From NCBI GenBank assembly GCA_027886175.1, contig JAJNNQ010000023.1:9503001-9567000 (forward strand): a DNA stretch of 64,000 nucleotides. The letters are read 5' to 3'. The DNA comes from Phylloscopus collybita (lineage: Eukaryota; Chordata; Aves; Passeriformes; Phylloscopidae). The position numbers and the translations under genes were made by a program. Positions 1-13,500 of the stretch are shown here, piece after piece. Position 1 is the stretch's first letter, and the number at the start of each line of letters is the position of its first letter. Below the pieces are notes generated by a model. That model did no database searches and was not told where the DNA came from. It saw only the letters and a list, made by a program, of their open reading frames with translations.

Positions 1-3000
1 TGTCCCTTTCTACACAAAAATGCTGGCTGATTTATCATTCCTTCTAGTGTATTTCCCCCGGTGTCGCTCAAAGAGCAATGACGTGGATTTCTAGGTGTGA
101 TTTTATACAAAGTTTCCTCCACTGCAGTTTGAATGACACATTTCTCTAAAGGGGGATTACTCGTGACATGGGACCTGAGGTCTGAGGGGGCTGCTGGGCT
201 GTTGCATTGCCTGGGGCTGGCAGCTGCAGCAAAGCCCAGGGGGGAATTAGAGAAGATTAACACGGTGTGAGTGCTTTGGTCAGCAATCTGGCTGCTTGTT
301 CGAGCTGAGCAGAAAGGGCTCCCTCCTTCCCTCAGCCCCAGGTAGTTTTGCTGTTGGTTGGGGGATTCCTTGCTACCCCCTCTCAGCACTGACAGTCCCG
401 ATTCGTGCTCATCTCCTGCTGTCACAGCCTGCTTATCCCTGCTTCCCTTAACGTCATAGGAGTCAGCTGCTGTTCAAACCTGTCACCCTCATTCCAGACT
501 TGGTAATTATCCCACCATAATGACTGGCACTTACTGCTCATTTCCTTCGCTGGTCCTCGGGGAAGGACGTTATCTCCCAGCCACACTTTTCTAAAGGTTA
601 AGATCTTTCCCTTCAGCTAAGTGGAATATTGTTCCTTTAATCATACCTTTCTGCCTGATGTTTGTCATCTTAACTAATGTGTGTCTCCCTGAGCTGGATT
701 CATCCCATACTCACCCCTCCCAGGATTTGTGTCAAAGCATTAATTTGCTGTGAAATTTCTTTCATTCAGTTTAATTTCTGCTGCTCAGGCTTTTTCATTT
801 GAGGTCAGATCTCAAGGCCTACATTTCACGCTCTATATCTATGAGCATGCCAAAAGCCAACCACATTCCCTTTTAACAGCTGGGTTCAAAACTGATTTCA
901 GGCTGAGAGACCTGAGGATGCCCAAATTGTGCTGCTCTGGGCAGGCCTCTGGCTGGCTCTCAGACCAAAATCTAAATTCTTTCTGAAAGTAGATGAATGT
1001 GAAGCACAGCGCTGTGTGCTAGTTGCATATTGTTGCTGGCTTAGCTTTGTGCGTTAAGGAGAGAATCTAACAATAAAGCAACAGTCAAGAGAAGTGGCTG
1101 TCTGAAGTGTAACACTTGCTTTGTAACTTTGAGGCTAGAAATCCAGCCTGTGAGGATTTGCAGACAAAACTGGGTGATACAATACCTTGTGAGTGCTGTT
1201 GCACTTAGCCGTGTTTTTGACCCGTGAACCGGAGATGAACAAGTGAAGTGCCATCGTAGGCCGGCACAAGAAGTGCCTTGTTCTGGTTTTGTGTCAGCCG
1301 TGCAGTCTGGAACCACTGCCTGGATTTCAGCACTGGCTTTCGGCTCTGCTTTGGTGAATTTTCTGAAGCTCCTGCTTGGCTCTGAGCACTGTGTTTTCAC
1401 TGGTGTATCCCTGGACACCCCCCTCATGTCAGAGCTGCTCCCTGTAAGAGACCTGCCTGGCTTGCTCTGCTCTCCCCACCCTCTCCAGCTCCTTCCTGCT
1501 GCCCTTCGGTATTTCGTTTGTTCTTTGCAAACCGTAACACCTCAATTAAAATGTAGATGTGCCAGCAAGGAGGGCAACAAGAAAATGTTTTCTGCCACTG
1601 TGGGCCCGACCCCACCCCTCTCCCTAGTTTTACTACAAAACATGGTAATTATTCTGGGAGTAGATCCTGTTTGGCTGATGTCTCGCAACTGAAAGCCATG
1701 AAAAACATTATTCTGTGTAAGTTCCCTTTATGTACTGATGAGAGCGATCACACACACCGCAAGCTGCAGAGGAAGAATATTTTCACTGAAAATCAATCCG
1801 TGCTGCAGCACTTGTAGATGAGCCTGATGTTATGCAAACATTTTCCTGCTCCTTATTTAAAGAAAAACATGCTGCACCCACATGACCAATTGCCTCATGT
1901 GTCTCTTGTGATCTGACTATTTCTGCTGTATTTGACTTATGCTAATGGAGACAATAATGGTCTGTGCCTCGTTTCAGCTTGTCACAGCTTTTGCTAACAG
2001 CCTTGTTTTCCCAGGCAGCCTTGGCTTCAATTCTCATAGCTGTGGAGGAGAAGGTGTTAATGCAGCCCTCTTATTTTAGCAAGTGAATCAGTGATTTTAG
2101 GAAAACAGTTCAACACATTAACCCTTTGTTTCCAGAACAACACAAAAAAATCACTGTAGAGTGAACAGATGGCTCAGCATATTTTTAGCCTTGCTTTCTG
2201 TTCCCATGGTATTCCAGACTGTGTGGGATTCCCTATAGACTGTTGTAAGATTGGTGGGCCCTGCCAAATGTCTTGTTTTGCAACACAGCATCAGAGGGAA
2301 GGAGGGAAATGGAATCCTGTTTAAATCAGCTGTTTAAGTAACTAAATGAAAGGTTCTTAGTTCTCACATATCCACAGATCGTAGGGAAGACTGTAGAGAG
2401 AAGTTGGTCTTATGATTCTGGCACTTGTAGAATGCATTACAAGGGACAAAATAAATGTGAATTTCTCTTCTAGAGGTGTTGTGCGTATAAACAGTTGATA
2501 GATCCAAAAGTGTCGATTGGCAGAGGAAAAGCTCACCAGGATTTTGGTGGTTTCTAGCTTGAAGATAAAATGGGAGAAGGTAGTTTTTGTAGCTGTGAAC
2601 TGTCTCTTTGGGATGTGTACTCAGAGGAAGTTCTGAAAACTTCTTCATTCCAGGCAATGATCCTTTCTCAGGTGAGGTCAGATTCGAAGCTATTCACATG
2701 CACTCTGTTTCAAAGTTAATTGGTGATTCTTTGTGGTTGTAAAATGTTTTGCTGTGTAAGTAGAGAGGTTAACCAGTAAGCTGTATGGTGTGAGGGAAGA
2801 GGTTCCTTAAGAGTAATGACTTTTGGATCTCAGCTATGGTTCTCAGCTATGGTTAGACATTCTAACTGTAGGCATGATACCTAGAAAATTGGGGTATGTA
2901 ATACGGCAAGAATTGTATTTGTTGTTATCCCAAATTAGGTTTCTGTCATCGTGTATTAAAGACTGCAAGTGATTTCTCAATGTGGAACAGAAATCATAGC

Positions 3001-6000
3001 ATCTATTTTCCTAACACTGCCTGTATTTCCGTTATACACAAACATTCATTGAGGTTCATGGAGTATTATGTTCTCTTAATAGCTCATTTGCATATTGGAA
3101 TGTTTTGAACAAATCCATCCCTAATGTGTTCTCTCAGCAGTACTGTGTGGCTCAATCTTTTACCATCAGAAGATAATAAAATGCTGATAACATAACAAAA
3201 TGCTGAAAACAAGATGATGACAAGGGTCTGCCCAGTGGGGCAAATTTCATTGCAGCAGAGCACAGTTTAGAAATACCTGTGTATTGTGTCAGATCATCAG
3301 CATGCCTGGTGTTGCCTCCAGTTGAGCAGATGTATTCAGAGATGACAGACACCAGCCCAGGGGCAAGTGAGACAGGTAAGCAACCCAGCAAGCATGGACC
3401 AGCTCTGTGCAGGTTTCCTTGCTGTCTGCAGCATCACTGCCTTTATGGTGCACCCTGAGTATGGTGTCAGTATTGCCATCACCATTTTGAAGAAGGAGAA
3501 GCCAAGGCAGATGAAATAATCTGCTGATAACATCATGCTGCTGGAAGACTTGCTGCTCTGTCCCCCTGCCACAGCCCTGTGGCCACTGGACACCGTGTCC
3601 TTCCCCAGCAGCAGGGATCTCCCAGTCAGGATAAACCCTCCTGCCCTGGGGGCCATGATGCTCCTGCCCTCCAGAAGCTGGGGCCGTTCCTGCCCTCCTC
3701 TGCTCGCTGTCCCTCTGTGCAGTGCTGCCCAGCCCAGCTCAGCAGTTGGGCTGTGTCCCTGCCCTTGGGAAGGGCAGCAGCTGCCCCGCCGTGTGTGCTG
3801 CAGATCCGCTCCCCATTCCCGCCCCAGCAGCTCCACCACGCTCACCATCTGGCACCCACCTGAGCCCAGGTGATGCTTGCACAGAGCATTAGTTACACAT
3901 CCACACTGGGAGCTTCCTTTTGCCTCTGAATGCACTCAGCCACCTGCAGTGCCTCTGGAGCCTCCTCTTTCTTTCCGTGCCTTTGTGATTCACTGATACA
4001 TTTCACACCCTCCACATGGTGGATGTTTTCTCCATCTGGGTAACTGGTGGATATTTTTCTCCCCTTGGACTGAGGCCCCATGGGCTCAGGTAATATTCCT
4101 TCTTCTCAGGAAGAAGATGCAATTCCATGTGTTGATGCTAAACCCAGGGAAGACAGGTGAATGGATGCCCTTGAATTTGATTAGACTTTTTGCATTGCAG
4201 CCATTAGTAAATTATGGATTTGACAGATACAGGAATTTGCTCAAAGTTGAGGCCAAGATTACTCAACAGATTTGCTTTAGGACACAATCCCAGGATCTGC
4301 CTTCTAGGTGGTAAATTGGGTGTGCACAGCTAAAGCAGAAACTGAAACAATCCTTTCTGTTTACAGAGAGCTCACAGAGAAGCCAGCTTTGAGGCTTGAA
4401 GCCCGCAGATAAGGGGGCAATGAGTGATGCTTGAAATCAAAATTCAAAGCAAATTCAAAGCCATTGTTTCCAGCAATAATGGATGTCCCTGCATGCTTTG
4501 GTATCAGACAGCAGCTGATGGAAATTCATGATGCTGTTTGCAGTGGTATGAATTATTTACAATGCAGTCTGCCAGGACTGAGTGGGCAGGCAGTTTGTTG
4601 GACTTGTGACTCCAAAATGCTGGCCTTCCACTCCTTACATGTGTGACTGGGGCCAGGCTCAGGGAGAGCATCAGGTCACCTCATGTGACATCCTGAAATG
4701 GTGACAGCTCAGATTTTAACCCACTTACTCTAGGCTAGGTAAATCTTCCAGGTGTGTCTCACCTTCTCAGAAGGCCTCAGATGAGGGACTCCAGTTGATT
4801 TTTATATAGTTCCAGACCCTTCCTGATTTATCGTTCTGGTGGGTAAACAATCGTGCTGGTAATTGTGTTTTGCTTCAAATTGGAGTCTGTTCAGTTTTAT
4901 TTTGCAGATAATGGTTCTTAATGTCTTCCCTCTGCTACAGTCTTTTTGAACTGCAGTTCACTGCTTACAGAAGTCTTTATAACTCATAACAAGTCATCAC
5001 TTGATCTCCTTGTTGCCAAATTAAACAGAAGAAAACTCTCTTTTTTCGGTTGCATAAGATGTTTTAATTGTATGTCAGTTCTCTGCAACCTGTCTGTGTT
5101 TTCAGCATCTCATGACAGTGCATACCACAACTGTGTGAGTGCTAGTTTCTCCAATGCAATGTAAAATAATTTCCCTCTTCTTGTGTTCCTTCCCTGAAAT
5201 GCCACAATATCATGGAGAAATCTCATTTATTTCCTCTCCATCTGTAAATCCCAGCTCATCAAAAGACAGCCCTTCTGACTGAGGAGCTCCAACATCTGGG
5301 ACCATGTCAGTGCTAAGAACACCTGAACCCAGGGGCCGGTGAAGAGGGCAGGGATGGGTCTCACACACATGGTGCTCTCATTGCCCAGCCCTGCAGCCAG
5401 AGCAGCATTTCAGACTTACACCCTTTCCAAATGTGGAAAGGCCAGTCTGTTGAAACCAGGGCAAGTGCAGTTCTGCTGCTCCTTGTATAAATCATGTGGG
5501 AAGCTCTCTAATTCCACCCTGCGGCATTTACATGTTTAATCTCCTTTTGCTGGTTTTTTTTTTTGAGGTTTCTCACAAATGCTCCTGCCTCAAGAGATCC
5601 TGCCCAAATGTCACTGCCACAGCACAGCTTGACCTTTCCCTGCAAGTGCTTGTGTTGCCTTTGTCACAGCTCCCAGGTGTTCTCTGCTCGCACTTCAGGG
5701 TGAGACGTGCTCACAGACTCCTGCAGTATGAAGGCAAACTGCTGAGACAAGTTGTTTATTTCAAATGGCATCTTCTGGCTGTGATTTGGATTCTGCTGCA
5801 GTGGGTAGAGCTGGTGTGGGGTCCCTTTGAACTCAGTTACTCTAAATCTTACTAATGTTTTTTGTGTTAAAATCTCTTTTTTGAAGAAAATTAAGTGAGG
5901 TCAATAGAGGTCTGAGTTTCTTGTTGCCTGCAAATGGAAGCAGGGTTCAGTTCCAGTCAGAAAATCTATGCTGGAAAAAGTACTGATGCTGTCTTGGCAG

Positions 6001-9000
6001 CTTGAGTGCAAGAGCTGGCCAGAGGTCCAGACGGGTTCCTTGGCTATTCAGTACAGGTGCCCAGGTATTGAACTCACTTACAAGAAAAGATCAGTTTCAA
6101 TAAATCATTTCTGAGGTCTGTCAGTGCTTTGTCCTCTTTTCTCCCCTTCCTCTACTCCCTCTGCTACAAACATCCTTTCCATTTCTGTTTTTAAGTGTTC
6201 CCAGCCTCCTGTTATGTGTCAGAAAGCAGCACGGGGCAAACATCCCTTTGCAGGTCTGTCAGGATGGCTGGGAAACCCAGGGGACAGGAGGCAAACACCT
6301 TGGCTGCAGTGAGCAGTTATTACAGTGGAGAAACACGTTTGCATTGAAAGGGCCATCACCCATTCATCCAGGTGAGTTAAACAATACGGACAGAGGTTTG
6401 GTTTTCTCCAGTTGTTTCCCAAAGAAAAATGATTTATTTCTGCTCTCTGAGATTTATGTCTTCTCTCTGACTAATGGACGCCTACTGAAGAGACACCCTT
6501 GCAGCTGCCAAAAGAACCAGCTGGATTATTGAGCCTGCAGCTCATTTTTTCTGCCCTTGTTCACTTCCTACAATGAAGAGCTAGTTTGCAGTCCTTGTTT
6601 GTGCTGTCTATCCCATGTGCTGGGGGCCTGCTCTGTGCAGCAAAGAGTGTCTGTCCCCAGCCCAAAACACTGCCCCTACTTATTGTGATGGCTTCTGATG
6701 TTAAATTCTGTAGCACATGGTGCTCCCTGTGCTACCTATAGGTATCACAACAATCACACACTCATTTTACACTGAATTTTGGCAGTAGTTGGTTTGGTGG
6801 TGTTGTGTCCCTTACCAGGGAATTATCAGAGCCCAGCACAGCCCAGAGATGTGGGGCCCAGGAGTCTGAGCACATCCTGTGCCCAGGACTGGCACATCCT
6901 GTGTGTCCCACGTGTGCAGAACCGGGCTGTGCCCCCGTTCCATTGTCAGGACAGAGCTGCTGTTCCCTCATTCCCTGGCAGAGGCCATGAACTTCTCCAG
7001 TCCCAGGGGGTTGTTGACCACAAAAAAGGTTTCAATATCACCCAGCTTGCCAGGTAGGCTGACAAATCTGTAAGTTTCCCAAGGCAATGAAGAAATAAAA
7101 CAATTTTTAATTCATTGTGGGGACCTAACCTGTAGAGGTGGTTTCTCCAGGGAAGAAGAGAACCCTGGAAAAATGCCTTGGGAAACCCTGCTTTCAGTGC
7201 TATAAGCAAAAGGCTTATTCACATGCTCTCTATGCTAATTGTTGCTAGAAAGCTCTTGGTTCTTTGTGTTACCATAAGTTGATTTTTGGTGCAGGAATTT
7301 TAATATTCCTAGTCATTCTCCCCTATTAGACCCTTTCCTCAGACCCCACGTACCCACACTGGAGTGGATAAGTACCCTGTCTGACCCAAAACCATGCCTT
7401 TCATATTTCACCTTTTCCCCTTTTCCCCTTGTTATTGCCTTGGTCCAGTTTGCTCCCATACAGTGGATGCCTTATTGTTTGTTGTTCTTGTGTTATTAAA
7501 ATTACTTTTTGGACAACTGGATCAAAGCTGTCTCTTTCTCCATTAAATTGCCATGGGGCTGAGTCCCGAGGAAACTCAAAGGGGTCTGATCGTCTGGGCA
7601 AGGACCCCTGGGGAGTTTCACCAACCTTTTCTGAGGAGCAGGAGGAGAGGACTTCATTTCTTTACAGAGTGAAGCAGGAGGGTGGTTTATACAGTGTGGA
7701 CACCAGAGAGGATTTAGGGGTAGCTGTAGTTTATATGGCTACAGATTGAAATTTAACTTAAAGCAATGCCTTCAGTCTGGAATTAACTAGGAAGAGCTTC
7801 TTGCCTTTTTCTGGAAAGCTACTGGTAAAAATGATCAAGTGCATGCAGGCTCTTGTAAACTGTGTGCAAATATATGGGGATTTATGTACCAAATATGTGT
7901 GTATATTAATGCACAAACCCTATGCAAGTATCCAAACAAAGGTAGGCCCCATTGATTGAAATCCTTTTATCCCCTGACCTCTTCTGGGAGCTGTGTTTAT
8001 TCCTGGCTGAAGATGTTAGCGCTGCTGGCATTAATTCCATCAGGCTGTTCTGTAAATTCTTCATCATCTCCTGCACTGATGTCAGTTATTTGCATTGTAA
8101 TATCCAATTGGAAACCTGCAAATTAGATTTAGGGGAAACTGGACACTGAAGCACTTTGCTCAGGTGATAATTTCATTTACTGTTAAGACATCGCTTAGAC
8201 CTAAAAGTCCTCTGTTCCTCCATAATGCACACTCCCAGACACATAACATCTCATTTAATTTGATTTCAAAAGTGTAATTTTACATGTCTGAGCAACTGAT
8301 AGACTAAAATCATTGGATCAATTTTGAGAAATAAACATAAAGTGCCAGATTCACTGAGATGAACAACACTGTGTTATAGCACAATATTAAATAGACTAGA
8401 GGCTTCCTAGCTGGCTGTAGGAATCTGTGCATTAAAACCTACAACACAGTTGTTCTTCATGAAGGTGACAGGGATAACACCAACCCAGATTTTCTGTATC
8501 AAGTGTGTCTCTACTTAATTGGTTTCAGTCAGGATTTTCAGCTAGTCACATTAACCATACACTGTGGTTTCTGGTGAAGCTGCTTTTTTGGGAACACAGA
8601 TGTGTGTTCTGCTGCTCTAAATTAGTGGGGTTACAGTAATTTCTTGTGATGCCAGGGTGGGAATTTGATCATGATTCACACCATAGTTGACATCTGGGCT
8701 CTGCTGCCCAGCTGGCAGGACTGGAGCTGTGGAAGTCTTCTGGAATATGAAAGTTTTAACAAAATGTCTGATTTATCATGGGCTCTGAACTCTTCATTTA
8801 GCTCCTTATTTGCCCTGCCTACATGAGCTGGTTTGTGGGGGTTTTTTGTGTTTGTTTGTTTGTTTGTTATTTTCCCTAAGAAAAGGAGAGGGGAAAGGAT
8901 TCAATTTAAGGATCAAATAGTGCCGTTCCCATTCAGCATAGAATTTTGCATATGAATAAAAATTCTGTCTTTTTTTCATCCAGATTTGCTTGTTCTAAAT

Positions 9001-10438
9001 GAGCCCTTTGGCTTATCATGGCAGTTTTTGGTACAGAGGGAATTTATAGGCACTGAGAAGTGCCTGTAGGAAGAAGTGTCATGTGCACACATCAGTGCGT
9101 TATCTGCAGGGCTGTGGGAAACTGCTGGGGTTTTGCTAGCACATGGGAAAAAAGCACACCAGAAAATTGAGAAACTGGGTCATCTGGATTCATTTGCTGC
9201 ATCTTTCCAGCTGGGCTTTTGTTGCTGCTCAGGCTGACATATCTGAGCTCACACAGATTGTGCTGCAGCAGGATTCTGTGGCATCCTCCACGCCTGCTGT
9301 CCCTGCACTCAGCTTCTTTGTACTCCTGGGTGTCTGGACGGCCCAGGCCAAGGGCAGGGCTGTGTAGAGCTGGCTCTGAGCTCTTATGAGCAGCAAGAGG
9401 CTGCCTGTTCCTCAGTGAAGGGTCCCTGCAAGGTACTACAGGCAAAGGCACAGGCACACAAGGGGATGTACACAAGCTCCAGCAGTGTGGTTGTCAGAAA
9501 GAACAGTCAGCTGTGTGTCCAGGTGTGCACTCAACTCCCTGGACTGTTCTGCCTCTCACATTATTCTTCTTCAGCTACTTGTTCCTCCATTCCTTTTTTT
9601 CTAGACAGTACAAGAGCCTCTCCAGTCTAGGGTGCTTTTCTTCCTCTATCCCAAAACTCTCCTGAAAAATTTGCTGGACCATTTCTGGGGCAGGTGCTAA
9701 TTTGGTGGCTGTGTTTAAATTCAGTACAATCTCATTCTATTGGTGAATAATGATCAGAAAGGCTAAATTGTGAAGCTGAGATTATGAGGAGAAAGTCCAT
9801 TGCTTGTTTGCACAGTGTACTGGACACAACCATTCTCTGTCTCATCACATAAATATGTTAATATTATACATAAATATGTCATACTGTTAATATTCCTATA
9901 CAAAAATTATATCCTCTGCTGTGTCAAGGAAGTTTGGTTTCATTCCAATTGCCCAATGGGTTTTCTCTCCTATAGTCTCGATTTTTCAGGGAATGAGACT
10001 GCTGTGGGCTGTGCACATCTATGTCTGTCCTTTCTTCTTCCCTGGGAACTTGTGGTAAGAGGGGTGGAGAATCACTAAGGTTTTAAGTTCCTCTGAGCTG
10101 AATGCATGGCAAGAGCTCCCAGGGAAGGAGATTCTGTTAACACCCTGCTCTGTGGTGAGAGGATAAGTCACAGATTCAGCCCTTATTTAGCTCTTGAGAT
10201 CCCCATAGGACAGGATTGATGTGTCCCAGCTGAAGAAGTTTTGGTCAGAGCACATGCCTTACTCAGCACCAGTCATAAAAGACATGATTTCTCCTTGCAG
10301 AACTGTTTGTTTATTGGTTGGTTCAAGTGAACAGTGTGGATATTCTTCAATTTTGTAGTCTTCTGTAGAAGATACAGACTGTATCAGAGCAACAGATGAT
10401 ACACCAAGCTCAACACATTTTATCATCTTTTATTTTAG
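1..10438 (+). other. RAB11FIP4: RAB11FIP4 intron 1, 3' portion (non-coding)
   Basis: This stretch precedes the first recognisable exon and ends in a good acceptor, a T-rich run followed by TTTTAG at 10433-10438. By the family's exon order it is the 3' end of intron 1; exon 1, with the start codon and the first part of the EF-hand domain, would lie left of the window because no CpG-rich first exon is visible here. Open frames are short and unlike any family I know, including a 199-codon minus-strand frame at 3336-3935 in a GC-richer patch. Minor structure includes a 13-bp tandem duplication near 2828-2853, a (TTTG)n run near 8847-8868, and a diverged direct duplication near 9838-9895 that repeats a CATAAATATGT core. 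No RNA gene or transposon was recognised. Confidence 0.75.
8847..8868. repeat. (TTTG)n microsatellite
   Basis: A short run of about five TTTG/TGTT units preceded by a T run. It is ordinary intronic simple sequence with no sign of a flanking element. Confidence 0.8.
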
Positions 10439-10526
10439 GTGGAAAGACTGGCAAAGTACTTGGACCCGAATGATTTGGGAAGAATCAATTTTAAGGACTT
10501 CTGTCATGGAGTTTTCGCTATCAAAG
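10439..10526 (+). CDS. RAB11FIP4: RAB11FIP4 internal exon (exon 2), EF-hand segment
   Basis: This 88-bp internal exon encodes 29 residues plus the first base of a split Gly codon. It is bounded by TTTTAG on the left and a GTATGT donor on the right. Its translation, VERLAKYLDP then NDLGRINFKDF then CHGVFAIK, matches from memory the N-terminal EF-hand region of vertebrate Rab11 family-interacting protein 4; the paralogue RAB11FIP3 reads differently here (EGLGLISFEDF-like). Rab11-FIP4 is a class II FIP, a homodimeric coiled-coil adaptor that binds GTP-loaded Rab11 through a C-terminal domain and also Arf GTPases, acting at recycling endosomes and in cytokinesis. The loop DPNDLGRINFKD keeps Asp1, Asn3, Gly6 and Ile8 of an EF-hand, but has Leu at position 5 and Asp at position 12, so calcium binding may be weak or absent. 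The reading frame is set by the upstream exon, so no start codon is expected here. Confidence 0.93.
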
Positions 10527-13500
10527 GTATGTGCATATTCCTTAAAAATAATCCTGTTCAGTTCCACTAATGTTCCTCTCGTTGCAGAAAATGTAATGAT
10601 CAAAGACATCCTCTCTTTTAACTGTGGTTATTTGTAGTGACAGTAGAGAAACTCTGCTGGGAACAGAGCCAGGATATTTTTTCCTTTTTGTGCATCTCAT
10701 GTATTAATGATGAGCAATACTAGAGTTCCTGCATCCATAGGTGCTTGGGCATTGGTTTACTGCTAATTTTTGCCAGCATAAATGTGTTGTGGTTTAAAGA
10801 CAAATACAGCAGAAGAAAGAATAGCTTTGTGGTTAACAGGCAGGGCCCAGGTTTGATACTTCCAGATTCTGATCTTGTTCTGCTGCTGATTTACCTCAGG
10901 GAGTTACAGACCCCTTGGGTTTTTGGTTCTCTACTAGGAAATTTAAGACTATTATATTCCTCTTGAGGTATCTACAAGGTATAATTAATTCATGTAGTGA
11001 AGGTACTTGGGGTCATGTATTGGAAGAAAATGAGTTAATTACAGGTTGGCCATGCAAACCCTGAAGATTGAGATCAGGTGGATCCAACCACCTCCTTTCC
11101 AAGCAAACAGTCTTGACAGAGGACACAGACACTGTTATGCTTTAGAGCTTAGCCCAAGGCAAGAAAAAAACTGTGAGGAGGGACTTCAGCTTATTTGCTG
11201 CTGATTGCTTTCTCACTTCCCTTAGCAAAATAATCCATCCTGTCCTTTTCTGGACACATGGTGTGTCCTTTGTAAAGTGTTGGAGTGATGTCATAGCCCA
11301 GAGTCTTCACTTCAGGGACAGGGTGAATGTCAGGGTGATTGTGGTGTGGTTCCAGGAGAAGCCTCTGGAGAGTCTGCTGTGATGAGATTATTACAAAGCC
11401 ATAATGACGCAAAAACGTAAAACCGCAGTACTTTTAATTAAAGTTTATGGCAGCCAAACACAGTGTATAATTGGGTAAAATTACAGTGAGAAGCTGCTCT
11501 CATCAATGTTCTTGGAGACACCATCCAAGGTGACACTGATGTGTTTGAAGAAAAGGCAAGAGAAAGCCCAGGAGGAAAGTTACTACATTTGTGCACAGAC
11601 CCTAAAGTCTCTGCTGGAGGTTTTCACAGAGCAGAAAATTTTTGAGCAGAAAATGCTGTAGCAAACTGAGGTCTAGTTTAAGGAAGACACAAGCCCTGTA
11701 AATCATCTGTTGCCTTCTGTAATTCACAGTCCAAAGATTGCACAAATGCACAAAATATGATCAGGAAGGGATAGAAATGGCTCAGAACATCTCTTCTGTG
11801 GTAACTGTGCCCCTGTCCCTGTACCCTTAGTGATGGAGTGGGCAGCTGCATCTCCTTTACTGTGGGGACAGCATGAGAATATTGAGTTATCAGTTATGAT
11901 GCCTTGGGGGTTTTCATCCTTGCTCACCTTGTGGGAACTGATTCTTGTGTTCATATCCTAAGGTTTCATCCTGCAAAGACGTGACCAGATCAAACTGTCT
12001 GGAGTACCTTGCACTCCAAGTTTATGAATAGCTTAAAGCCCAAGTGTGGAGCATGTAGAGTCCAAATCGTTTGTGTGATGCTTGTTAGGATGTATCTGTG
12101 AAGCGAGGAAGAGAAATCACCCAATTCTGCAGCATCACCTAGAGCTCCCTTAGCACATCATTAGCACTTCAACACTTACACAGACTCAGAGCTAAGTGTT
12201 TATCATGGAAGCAGCAGCAGCAGCTATATCTATTTATGATAAGACACTGTGCTGGGTGTTTTCACAGCATCTCTTTAGAAAAGCTGCTTCTATTGCTCAC
12301 CTCACCAGTATGGAAATTTTATTAATCTTTGGCTACTTGCCATATTTTACTTAAAAATTAAATTGGTTTTGTTAAAGTTCAGAAAGGGCATGTCTACCTT
12401 TCAGAATGGAAAACCTCCACCATGTTGTTTTAGTGCAGCCACATCCCAAAGGGAGTAGCACAGGCTTATTATCAAACAAAAGCAATTTGTCTTGGCAGTA
12501 ACAGATTATAAATATGATTCTTTGACATCTCAGCCTATTACAATTGCTTGGGGCAGTCAGATTAATAGAGCAAAATGAGATGCTACTATAAATCCAGTGG
12601 GGTTTTCAGTAATAGAGTATGAAGTTGTGCTATTCTTAGCACTGGAAGCCAAATGTTTAAATTCAAACTTTACAATCCTAATGCCTTACTATATTTCTTA
12701 TTTATGAGACTTCAAATTAATTTGGCTTATAGATGCTTGCCTTCATAGTATGGTGATGAAGTTGTTTGCTGCACAGAGGTGATATAGTGCTAAGGTTTTC
12801 TGGTGGTTGAGTGCCTTGAATTTATTTAAATCATGAGGTGTGAGACATCTAAGAGCAACAGATTAAAATCAGAGTTGACCTCTGATGATGTTGGTTTGAG
12901 CATTTCATATCCAGGGTTGGATTTCAGTGAAAAGCTAAATCTTAGAACTTGAAAAAATCAAGAATCATGAACATCTAAGTGTTTAATGCTCTGTAACTGG
13001 TTGATAGAGAAACTCCTATCCATGCATCTAAAATCTGCAGCTTGGCCTCTCTCCTCCATAAACCAGGGCATTACTTACTCTTGCATGGTACAAATGAGAA
13101 GTGTTGTGTTCCTCTACAAATGGACATCAAGCCCTGTCTCCTCCTCAGTGCATCAGAGCTGGATAAACCTGATGACATATGGGTCATGTACCTCTGCAGC
13201 AGCTGCTGGGACCATCAGGTGGAAAACAGTTCATTTCCTTCAGCTGCTGAGTAACAGGAGCTGTGGGTAAGGATGAGCAATCTCACTGAGAGTAGGACTT
13301 TGGGAAGTGGTGGAGAGGATTTGTTCAAGTGGAGGTAAATATGCTAGAGAGCAGAAGTGTTTTGGAGGAGCTCCTTCCCACTGTGCCTCTGGGGTGGAAT
13401 ACTGGACAGGTGGGATGCTTGCTATTTATGGAAAGCTTTGCTTCTCTTTTTGGTCTTTTGTGGATTAAAGGACTTTGCCTCAGCATCCGTGCTGAGTTCC

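Noticed and set aside
3152..3935. Possible retrocopy on the minus strand (199-codon frame plus a downstream frame with hydrophobic stretches)
   Set aside because: The translation contains hydrophobic segments but matches no protein I know, and I saw no poly-A tail or target-site duplication.
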